Translations under genes and position numbers: made by a program
Part shown: positions 28,201 through 40,200 of the stretch, piece by piece
Layout of the letters: every line of letters starts with the position of its first letter
How positions within the stretch are numbered: the first letter of the stretch is position 1
NCBI GenBank assembly: GCA_018389105.1
Contig: JACATO010000332.1
Coordinates: 1,439,001-1,503,000, forward strand
Length of the DNA: 64,000 nucleotides
DNA from: Nautilus pompilius
Lineage: Eukaryota > Mollusca > Cephalopoda > Nautilida > Nautilidae
Reading direction: 5' to 3'
The notes under the pieces: model-generated
Database searches by the model: none
What the model saw: the letters and a program-made list of their open reading frames with translations, nothing else
What the model was told of the DNA's origin: nothing

Positions 28201-31200
28201 CTATACCGTAAATATGTGATTGTATGTGTATCTGTTCATATTAGAGAAAGAGTCAATTTATTTTAAAATAAAAAAGAAACTTATCAGTTAAACAAATATC
28301 CAAGCCATTTATAATTCTAGTAATTCATCATTAAACATAACCCATATATTGCTGTCATCATCAGCAGCAGCCCAACAAGAGAGCGACCTCCCGGGTCCTT
28401 GGGGCCCCCGATGTCGGGTGGACTGGGCCGCTTGTCAGCTCGACAAACATCTCTCAACCACAAGGACTCCTCGACAGAGAACAGGCCACTTGTCTTTACA
28501 GGATGCAATGCCATTGAAAGAGCCTTGTTCAGAAGTCCAACTCGCTCAACAACAACAACAGCAGCAGTTTTCCAATAGTCTGCAGCTCAGAGCCATAAGA
28601 AAGAGGTGAATAGTTAGGTTTGCTCTTGTTTCCTTCCTCATTGAATGTGAACATGTGATGAAATGTCCACCTAGATCCATTTAACAATTATAATTAATGA
28701 TTTACATATTTTATTACAAGGCTTGAGAACAGTTTGTTATCGTACAGTGATACCATCAATCACATTACTTTGCTAGGGTTTTTTCATAGATTGAATAAAG
28801 AATCAAACCTTTTCTTCTCTCAGCCATATAATGTCTTGAAAATGATGAATGGTGCAGATAAATCACTAGATGGGCAGTATTTTAAGTCTTATAGTACCAA
28901 AACCATGCTGCAATATTGTATTCAAATGTAGCAAGAACCAGCCATTTTTAAATCGTTAGCTAATGAAAATACATCTAAAGTCAGTGGCAAGCAGTTGGTC
29001 TCTTGCTTGTTTGAAAACACCATACATGTCGTACAACTATAATTTGTCTGAATGTTCACTTAATTCTAACACCAACACTGTAAAATACTCACCAAGCTAA
29101 TAATCTGTCCTTTTCAAAATACTTGCCTGCAGTTGAATACACTTTTCCCATTGTTGAAACCATGCATAATATGGCATCTAGGGACTATCTTCTGATAAGT
29201 TTTGGAGTAGAGAAATGATATCCTCTAAGACTTCTGCTCACTTATAGCACAACACCTGCAATGCGCAACCATGCATTGACCAGATGAAGATGTTGTGTGT
29301 TTACTGCAGCATTTCTGGCTGCTTCTTACGGATTTCTCAAGCAGGTTTTTCTTCTGTTTGATACCTTACACCAATGATGGGAATTCCGAGTTTCCAAAGT
29401 GCATGACAAAGATACCCAGCAGTAAAGGAAAGATTAGTACCATCACCATTCAGGGTCACCTTGCTACACAGAAATTTTTCAGTTGTTGTGAAGATTCTAA
29501 ACAAAGGGCTGTTGTTTTGGTCTCATAATTGTAGTGAAACAATGAAGTCTCATCACCTACCACTATACATGTTAAGAAGTTATGACCATTCTGTAACAGT
29601 GGAACTTTGTACCCTAATGATATCCTCTGGGCACCATGCAGGTTCAGCGTGTGGAATATGTGTCTGGTTGCACTCAATTATTTTAAAAAGAACAGAGGTG
29701 GCTCTGAAGATGTGTAGCCTGGTAACTATTTTACAGTGACAGAATCAACAGCTCTCACTATAAAGAGGTACTAAACATAAAACAATTAGTTTCTGTTACT
29801 GCAATGTTATGGGTTAATCTCTGTCGAAGCAGCTTAATAATTTCTACGTATTCAGGAAAGCTCTAGTTAGTGGCTATAAAGTATTAGGTACTAAAATGTA
29901 TACATCTTTCATATATCACATTACTTACACATTTTTACATAAAACTAAAAAACAAATCAAATTGCTGCTGATAGAGATCACAGTATATGTAAAAGGGCCC
30001 CTAACTCCATAAAGAGAAGGTACTCGGGATTTTCAAATGAAAACCAGCTGCTAAAAATGTAACTGTAGCAATCATATCCAGCAGGGCTTCATTTGAACAT
30101 TCCTGGTAACATGATGGATTTTCTTCTAATTTAGTAACAGAGTTACAAAAGTCAAAGTAAATCCTAAATTGTGCAGAATTAATTAATACTAGTTTTCATT
30201 GGCATCTAAGAAATTAAACAAATTTGAACAAGTAGGCTTTAAAGGTACCTCTTAACTGGCAGGTCAGGGGTCAAACAAACACAAGGTAAGTGAAATGCAT
30301 CAACATTAGTTTTCACTAGCAGTTTCAAGTTCAAGAGAGAGAACAGCAACCACACGATCACCCTACCCGCTGTAAGAATGACAACAAAGGTGTAACTGCT
30401 GTGCATAGATATCTATTTCCACCATCGTTACCCACCACTGGCCCTACAATGGTACTACATGCTACAACTCTAATAATTTTCATTGTCACTGATACTCTAC
30501 CAAAATATTTGGGTCCACAGAGAACAGGTCCCAAGTAGACACTCATAGACTGTCTTTCTGGCAGCCAGCCAACAAACACTTCTCTGACAGGAAGCAGCTC
30601 CTTATCCAAGATCTTTCCCCTGTCTTCTCCAGGTTCCAGTGATCCATCACAGTTGCACAAGTTTGAAACATTTCTACAGTAACCCAGTTTACCACACGGA
30701 CACTGTTTTGAAAGAGAGGATTTGGAGGTTAAGGATAACTCTTTCAACCACCTCTAAAAATTTCTGATGATAGTGTAAATCTCAAGCCACTAATTGCAAA
30801 AATGAAAAAGTATTTTTGATTATCCAGAAATTCTGTGTATGCAAATGTCCACTCACACTTTTCAGGTAACAGAAGACTGTAGGTAGGGAGGAAGGATTAC
30901 AGGAATTTTGAGTAGAAAACTAAATGTTCATAAAATCAGTTTGATTCGAAATTATAAAACCAGTTTACTTTCTTAGAAGTAAAATCTGTACTGATTTACT
31001 TTAAAATAAAGAAAAGTTATGCAAAATTGAGCATTATGTATTATATTAATATATTTTTCTAAAAAAACAAACAGTCGGGTCCATACATCAGTCCATTTCT
31101 TAGAAATAAAGCAAAAAAGGTATTTAGGATTAAGTAATGTTGATCGATTGGGGAACAATCATTTGGAGAATCTCACATGGAAGAACAGCATTACAATCAG

Positions 31201-34200
31201 CTCTGAAAAGCCAACATTTGGTTACTATGATGCCAAGACCAAAAAAGAGACAGGAAGATACCCCACAAACCACAATTTAATTTTTTTCTCAAAACACTAC
31301 ACAGAAAGAAAGAGAATGACAGGGTTACTATTCCTAGTATCCATAAACTAAGACCAGCTTCATCAAAAATGGGGATTCAATTAATAATGGTGCAGAAATT
31401 CTGTAAAGTTTGCAATGAGCTGTGGTTATAAGAATTAATACATTTTTATCCGCCCATCACATTTTTTTCTTATTGCTCTTTAAAATGGAACCATCTTTGA
31501 GATCATAATTAACAGTAAATAATTAAAAATAGATTAAACAGTAAGTATAATCCATACTTATAGTTTTGGTTTTGGATAATAATAGTAATGGATCTACTTA
31601 GTTTCAATGAATATAGTAGAATACTTAAACACAATAAAAATGGACTTTTTGTTATTTCAGTGTTACCTAAGTATGCATTGCTTAAATTGACATAATAGAC
31701 ATTGTAATTAAATTTGAAATGCAAATGCTATTGAACTTTGGTGATCAGACTAAACGGATTGGCGAGCTAGTTAGTAAAACATGTATGCAGGCACCAGACG
31801 TTGTTGTTTTAGTAGTAGAATGTTCACTAAAGATTTAGTCTTATCATTTTTAAGCAATGGTATAAGTGTACTTGGTGAAAGATGTCCAGGTAATTTAACT
31901 TTGGTAAAAATATATTCATGAAGCTTTACTTTGAGAATTGATAGCAATGGTTAGAACTTTAGGCATATAAACTGTGTAAGTATGTATTTCCTTATAGCCA
32001 CACTACATAGAGGGACATGTGGCCTCCATATTCCATATCAAGAGGCTTCCCATCTCAGTAGACATATAGAGTCTATTGGCAATATATATATATATATTGG
32101 TTGGTCTGTACCCAGGGTTGGCTGAGTATACTATTTACAAGAATCCACCATCTTTAAATAGAGTATATCTGGATCACTGGCTTTGATCATATAGGTTTTA
32201 TATAATTTTAAAGTGAAAACTGCTTAAAGAAAAAAAAAAGTAAGGTAAAAATCTTATTTTGAATGTTGCAACATTCCTTTTAGCCAATTCTGAAGCCACA
32301 CATTTTTAATATCTATATTATGACACATTAAAATCACAAAATTACTATGAAAGTATAGGTAAAGAGCAAATTGAGTAACCCACGTTGTTCCCCAGTTGCT
32401 TCTCTTGTCATGTTTGGCCCATAAGTCTAAGCGTGCACTGATTTCAAACTTCATTATTAATCACAAACTGCCAAAAAATCAAACAAATTTTTCTAGATTT
32501 ACAAAGGCCAGATCCAAGACAAACATCACAAATGGCTAAAATATTTTGAAGATAGTGATATTGGTAAAAGCATTCGTGAAAATATCAAGAGAACCTTTCA
32601 ACATGGTGACTATTGCAGTTGGAAGTACAGATTATGAAGGTGCCAAAAAAGCCCTCTGATGGTTGGTGTTTTGATGAGAAAGTTTTGACTGTACAAACTG
32701 CCAGCATTTGCTATATGCAAACATAACTAAGCATCAGTAAAGAAAAGTAGAATATAGACTGGTCCCTGATTCAATAAATTGTATTCCCAATTTCAATATT
32801 TGGAATTTGTCAATAATTATGTCTAACCTTTCTATGAAAACTAAATGGACTGAAGAAGAGGGAAAATGGAAAAACATAAAAACTCCAGTTACTGTACCAT
32901 TCTGTCGGGTGAAATACTGCCCCAGTCATGATGTACATTATAGGAAACATCAATCCAGTGCATATCCAGGCCCAGAAAAGATGCTCCACCAAAACATTTG
33001 AAACTAAAAAAGATAAATGACACCAGAAATGATTCGTCTTTTGCACCATGGAAGTAAAAAAGATTTAAGAATATAAATGTGATATATTAGTGAGTCATTC
33101 ATAACTGGGCTTTTAAGTCAAACTCAGGTGTAAACATTGTTTATTAAGTGTGAGACACTAACCAAATGATTTTGTTAATAAATAAATGAATGTGATGGCT
33201 CAATAATCTGGTGGTATACTATTTGTCTATTAGGATTGAGAACCAGAGTTCAAATGTCAGTCAGAACCAGCTTAATTTGGCATGTTGTAGTTCCTTCTCA
33301 CTCTCCTTTACCATCCAGCCACATGGGTTTCCATCCACATCTAGAAAATTGGAGCTCTAGTAAGAATTCTCTGGGTACTTGTTCTAGAGGTTCCATGATT
33401 TGCACCTTGGCCACCACTCAAGAGCCCAAGCCTCCATCTGTGGCCAGGTAACTTACTTGGTCATGAAGACTGATGCTCTGCACTTCCTTCTATCCGATGT
33501 TCGCAATTTTGAAGTCAAGACAGAGCTTCACAAAGCAAACAATAGATAAATAATACATGAAAATAAAATATAACATAAATTTGCTTGTTTATTAAAAATA
33601 TATCAGTCTTCAGCTTTAATATTTTTATTTTGTTATTAGCTAGAAAATATAGACAATGATTTTTATGCATTTAGCTAATTTTCCTATCTATAAAATATTA
33701 GATAAAAGACAGATATTAAATGCATCAGTGATCTTCATATTCAACTAATATAAAAAATCCTGTGATCTATCTGCAGGAAAAATTGTCTCCTGCTGTTATT
33801 GTTTTCTATGCATGATTTAATTAAAATACGAAAAGTAAGGAAAATCTCAAAACATAATATAAAAAAATAAGGCAGAAATGTTTTGAAAATAGAAATAAAA
33901 CTAAAGATAAAATGCATTGCATTGTGAGTTCAGTTTAAATGTGAAAAAATCAGAATTTTTAAAGATGTATTTCCTGCCACTCTGTAGCCATGAATCTCAA
34001 AGTAATATAATCTTTAAATTAAGAATTTAGTATAATTATTATCTATATTATATTTTAAGCATACTGTACATTGATAACTAAACTATTTTTTTTTTTTTTA
34101 ACTTTGTGTACATTGGCAATACTTTACACATTTTATGCCAACTGTAAAAACTGGACTGTTCAAATCAGGGTCATGTGGTAATACCAATCTTCGTGCTGCA

Positions 34201-37200
34201 ATAAGCAATAGATAATTAGTATTGAGCTATTTACAGCACTTCCTATACTCTGTAGTATCCATTATACATAAACATGTTAGGTGATAAACTTGACACACAG
34301 GTAAACATTCCAAATATCATGCACAAATAGTCTTGCAGTCACTGATTAACATTGATGTAAAGGTGACTTCTCCCGCAGTGGTTGTTTAGAAAATAAGTTC
34401 CATTAATTGTGAGAAGTGAATACAAAGATGGTTAAAAAAAATTTCTTAAATTCAGTCCATTATCTTTGGTATCATTGATAGCCATTTTTTTTTTCACTCT
34501 TATTACCAACTCAGTTGTCTGCTTGTTTTGTATACATATATGTGGTGGTTATTAAACAACTTAACTGCAATTTTCTATTTTTTTTTCATATTATCTGAGC
34601 CCAGTGGCTAGACTGAATAACAGGAAATTTAAATATGGTGCTCAGCTTAGATCTGATCAAAACTATTGGAAGGTTAAAACAAAGAAATGGTTACCAAGTT
34701 CCTTACAGAACATCTTCAATCAGACATAACAACTATAACAAAATAAAAATTAAAACTTACGACATTTGCTGGTAACAAAATTTGGACTGATCCACAATGG
34801 TTTGTATGTATTCCTCAGAGATTTCATAAGTGACATTAACAAAATGATAAAAGTTGGTTTTATTCACATCAGGCTGTGAAATTTCACTTTTTCTGGTCAA
34901 AGTGATTGGAAATCTGTTAGTCTTCACAACTGTAATTCCTAAACCTTTTCTCATTTTACATGTTACCTAAATAACAAGAAGTTTGCAAAAAAAGAAAGAA
35001 ACTTAGCGAAGCAAGATATTGATGATACAGATTACTAATCTCATAAGTTAATATAGTGATATTAATAAATGGACATGGAAAACGACCGATTTTCTCATCC
35101 TTTGTGGGCCTTTACACATTCCCCTGCACAATAATTCATAAATAAAAATAGCAAATACCATTTTTGTTATTATTATTATTATTTTATTATTATTTATTAC
35201 AATACTGTACTAAGTGGTCTTCTGAGGTATGTTCAAATCTAGCAGTTCAAACCAAGTTAGAAATAATGTTATAAGATATACTTGATAATCCAACACAAGA
35301 CAGAGGTTGGCAACCTTCTGTTTGCATGGATGCCATGGTAATTTTGTAAGATTATTAAATATGCAAAAAAAAATAATACACCATACTTTATTCCATGAAT
35401 TATTCTGTAGATTTTACTAATTCATTTTATTTTATATTTTGAAGGGAATACCTATATGAATGCAGTCCGATTGAATGCGCATATTTTTCAGTGTTTTACT
35501 TATTTTGCGACATTTTCCCAGTGTGTGGAATTTCGAAAAATAACTAAGAAGCAGTCCATGTCTGTAGCACTTGTATTAGCACAGTCTTACATGTTCGTAT
35601 TCAAGTTGATGACAACGTGCGTATTGATCTGAACTCTCCTTGTAAAAACGTTGGTCTCAGTGGAAGCTGCGTTAAATTGTTGGGCAAAAACAAAAATGGT
35701 TGTCTGCATTGAGCAGTCTAAAATGATCACAAAGAAATTAGCATAAAGGCTTCCATTACTAGCTGTGTGCATCTTGGTATTGACCAAATCGGACGGTCGA
35801 ATTGTTTTTGTGCAATATTGAAAATATTTTGACCGGGGCCACTTCTAGCTAATCAAAGGAATGTGGGCAGACTTGGCAACCCCAAACGTGCATTTGTAGA
35901 ATTTCCCAAACATTTTCAATCTGATTTAAGTCCAAAGATCATGAATTCCACCCTATATAAGTGATGTTATGGACTTCATGGGCAGCATTAGCAACATGTT
36001 TAAAATGTAGACAATCATTCCATCTATAAAGATGAAGTTGGAAACTTCTCGGGCCAAGGGGGCAACTATAAACATAACAATTTCATCCCTATATCTGATG
36101 CCAGTCATGGTATCCACCCCTACTAATGATGGCAAGATTAATTCTTCAGCCAACTTTAACCCTACCCATACTATCAGGATGCTCACAACAAATAAATCGT
36201 GCTCTCTAGTTTCACCAGCAAAAAAACAACAACACAACTTCAGTTGTAAACCACAAGTTGTGATACTGTCAGCCATTGAGTAGGTAGCTGCCACTATGCA
36301 GCAGTAGTTCCTGGACCAGATGCTGAAGCCTGGTTAAACTGCCTGTGTCAGAAATGTATAATTGACTGCTTCTTTGGATTCATTTTGGAGAGATTGCGAT
36401 GTTGGAAAAGTTTATTCTGATGCCAATCTGGCAAAAGTATAATAACCCTCAGAGGAGGTTGTAACCCTTAAACAGCCTGAATGAGGTCTTTTCATTAATT
36501 TCAAGGAACATTATGTGGGAAGCAATGAAAATCAATGTCATCCTTCCTTGAGCTATGCCATTTGTTGTTAAATAATGCCAAAACATTCCTAATATGACTT
36601 ATACCACATACATGGCCTGAATGAATCATACACAAATGTGTGTACAGATTGTGGGAGAAGTGATTTGCATGTGAGTTTCCATTGTTGTTCAGTTCCAAAG
36701 GAGATGACTGTAATATTGTATGTTATACATTCAATGTTAAGATTTATTTCCTCATTGCAGGTCCTCTACAATCAGAGTATGAGTACATATGAAAAAATTA
36801 TGCAAGCTCTCTTGGCATGAAAATGCTTGTTACTTGTTTTTGTGAGGATTATACGTTGTTGCTCTTCATACTGTTTTATTATTAAAATTAATAGTTATAC
36901 ATTATCAGATGCATATGAGAAATAATTAAATATTCTCTGAAGTAAATGGCTACCATGTTATGTTTCTGAGCTCTTTTGAAGTGATAGTGGAAAGAGGTGA
37001 AATTTTAAAACTAATAGCCATAACCAAAGGTTATGCAGCACCTTAAAATGACAATAACATATTTACACCATTGATGCTGAGCTTGCATGTCATGGATGCA
37101 TGCCATGGGCCAATTTGATGTTCACTGATGATTCAAGATTCAATATTAACTTCATGGGTGACAGAATACATGTGTAGAGGCAAAGCCAAAGCCAAAGTGG

Positions 37201-40200
37201 AACATAGGGCTTAGTTATCCATCACTAGAAATTGTGTAAGAGATGTGTTTCACAGGAACAACATTCTGCAACTGACTGTAGTATCCATCTTCACCTTAGT
37301 TACCACCCTGGATTCATTGGGATGAAAATGCACAACCCTATCAAGCCAATGTTGTTAGAGATTTTATCCAAACCAATAGAATTATCATTCCACTTTATGG
37401 CAGAACTGTACCCCCAAAGATTTGTGGCACATCCTTGGAAAACCTATCCATAATCTTCAATGAATGATCTGCAGGTTGTGTTGCTGGAAGAATGGTTCCC
37501 AAAGCTTACAATCAGATGGTCATCCACAGCCTGAGAAGCTGTTTTAGACTGTACATATGGAAACAAAGGCCTGACATACTGTTAAAGTGACTGTCAAATT
37601 TGGTGTTTGACCTCTATGAAGCTTGTGGTACTATGATATCAAGTAATAATGAATAGACTTTAAATGGCTGAAACTTCTTACTAATGAATCCATCAAATGG
37701 TGCACCTACTGAAATACAATAAATTGTCAAAGAACTATTTGAATTTTTAAAATCCACTACTATTCAAAATCAAGAATATAAATAATCTGTTATTGCCCCA
37801 AACTTCTAAAATCATTAAAGATAAAACTGGAGAGATTTATACTTTGTCAAGTAATTTTAGTCTGATATAATGATAGGTAATAATTCTGTTATTAAAAAAA
37901 GATAAGATGTTGTTTATCAGGCAATTCCAGGTCAAACCTCATCATTAATTAATCTGACAATTCTGATTCATTTTACTTTTACTGTAGTTGTTGTTGTGGA
38001 AGATATGCAAATTGAAAAAAAAAAGAGATGTATATAAACTTTTAGCTTTTTTTCTTTCTTAAATTAACTCTATGGTAGAGTTTGTTATCATAAGACAGAA
38101 AATAAATTCCAGTTAAATCTTTCTTTGATCATTATAGTAAGTAAAGAACTTGATAGATATATTCATTTTAAAATAAAAACCAATAAAGAAAAAACTTTTA
38201 AGCCTAGAGTTATACTTAAAATATTTTCTTTTTTTCTAGTAATTAAATAAATGAAAACGAGCAGACACTGGCAAGTTAATTTAAACAGCACTGTCATATT
38301 TTTCATTTATTTCATTTAATCAGTGGTAGACGATTACTTAGGCCTCGTCTTGTTTAAAGATGTGCCCAATAAATCGCTTCAATGTGAAAAGTGGTCTAGC
38401 ATTTAAAGCCAATTAAGCATTGTTTTAATATCCATAATGCCCCTACGTTTATTGTAAAGATGTGACTACAGAGTAAAATTCAATAAATACTCAATTTAAC
38501 AAAAGAAATAAATAAAAACAAAGCAAATGACATCAAAATAAATGAAAGAAGTGGTATAATGACTTTTAACAGCTTACAGAGTCTTGTTGATTTACTTTGG
38601 CTACAATCCATACAGGTAACGAGGATGCAGGTGAATACTGTATTTATGCACGATGAGGATTAACAACAGAGAATGAGAAAAGTCAAATCTGGATGATAGT
38701 CAGGTAGTCAGCAAGCAGTTTTAACAGGACAACTAAAATAATAGATTTATGAAGGTGTACTGGTTGCACTTTTGTGGTGTTCATTATAATTTGGAAGCTA
38801 GGTGCCATCTTTGCCACACAAAAATATTTCTTACCAGAACTTTTCCTGAAGACAGTAACAAGAAAGGTTTACAGAAGGGTCAATTATTTTAAGTGATGAT
38901 AGAAACCTATAAATTACTAAAATACTGAGGGGGGAAAAAGCTAAAAATATACTGAAACTGTTTACTGTTCCTTGAAAACAGAAAAAAAAACTAGAATATA
39001 ATTGTTTACCTTTATTTGAGGAAGCTTTCCAGCACCATCTGGGTCGATGGTGTACTCGCCACTTTTGGAGTTTGGTGAGGCTAAAATAATCTCATGGCAG
39101 TTTTTCCAATACTTATTTTCCTTGACTAATTTAAAAAAGAAAAATTAGAAAATCTACACATATTCAAGAAACATTTAAATAATATGTTTGCTTGTTTTTG
39201 CATTCCCTTATTTTTATGTATTTGCAAAAGATGATGATATCCGAAATAAAAATCTATGAACATTTAATAATTTCTCTTTCTTTCAGGTTTTACATGGTAG
39301 TAATGGTTGTTTGCTTTTAACTAATTCTAAATACAAAATAGCTTACGTTTTAGTTTTATGTTTTTAATGTTTATTATATAGTAAAAAATAGCATCTTGTG
39401 CTTTGTTAATTTGATAAAAGTGCCATGTTTTAGTTTGTTTTTATTAATTTGTATTGTTAACCCTCTGTATACTACATCATTTTACCTCCCTTCTAACAGC
39501 CTAGAAGCACTAATTAGATCTGTGTTTTACTAGCTGCATGTTTAGTTGAATACATTTGTAATGGTATATTGATATTTTGTTACAAAAGGTTATCTTAATG
39601 AGGAAGACGCTGTGTCTCAACCTGTGCTGAAGAGGGTTAACTAGTTACAATATGCTTTTGTTAATTTTATAAATACCTTCATTGGATTTTCCTTGATTTC
39701 TTGGTTAAGATTATAGTAAACAGTTTCACTGTTTTTTGTTTGTTTATTGCTAATTTTATGTTAAACATTTTAGTATTTTTATTATTATGTGAAATAGCTG
39801 AAGTTATTTCTTTGAAATTTTTCATTAATCTTCATATAAAATAGTTTCATGTTTGTTTTCCTTAACCTCTCATTAAATAGTATCGACTGTGTTTTTGTTG
39901 GGTTATTACTATAAGAAATAATGTCTTTTTTTAATTTTCACATTAGTTTAATTTTCTGTTTATTTCTTTGTTATTCAGTTCACTGTTTCTCAGAGAGTTT
40001 GATTCGGTACAAAAAGTAAATCCATGTCCTAATTTTCCTCTAGTGTGCATAAATTATCAACAAAGCTTCACACCCAACTCACCAACACATATTTCTCCAT
40101 CTCCAATATAGCCTTTAGGACAGTGGCATTTGTAACTCCCACCTGTGTTTTCACAGGTAGCAAGTTTATGACATTTGTTCACTTGCTTGCACTCATCAAT

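Larger units (their letters stand above)
34967..39009 (-). other. Intron between module 1 parts a and b
   Basis: About 4 kb holding the two divergent Tc1 relics at 35.7-37.6 kb. The remainder (34967-35700 and 37600-39009) is AT-rich without recognisable content. Confidence 0.55.

Noticed and set aside
32700..32730. Possible missing module 1 exon reading Y-V-C after a CTTAG acceptor
   Set aside because: A TAG stop follows two codons later with no donor before it.
32810..33049. Tryptophan-rich minus-strand frame as the missing module 1 exon
   Set aside because: No usable donor before a stop in the frame that carries F-W-W, and no Y-x-C; the frame listed as long is hydrophobic but unlike the module.
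35953..36294. 113-codon minus-strand frame as a membrane protein gene
   Set aside because: Its [11 protein letters not shown] and following motifs identify it as a Tc1 transposase relic.
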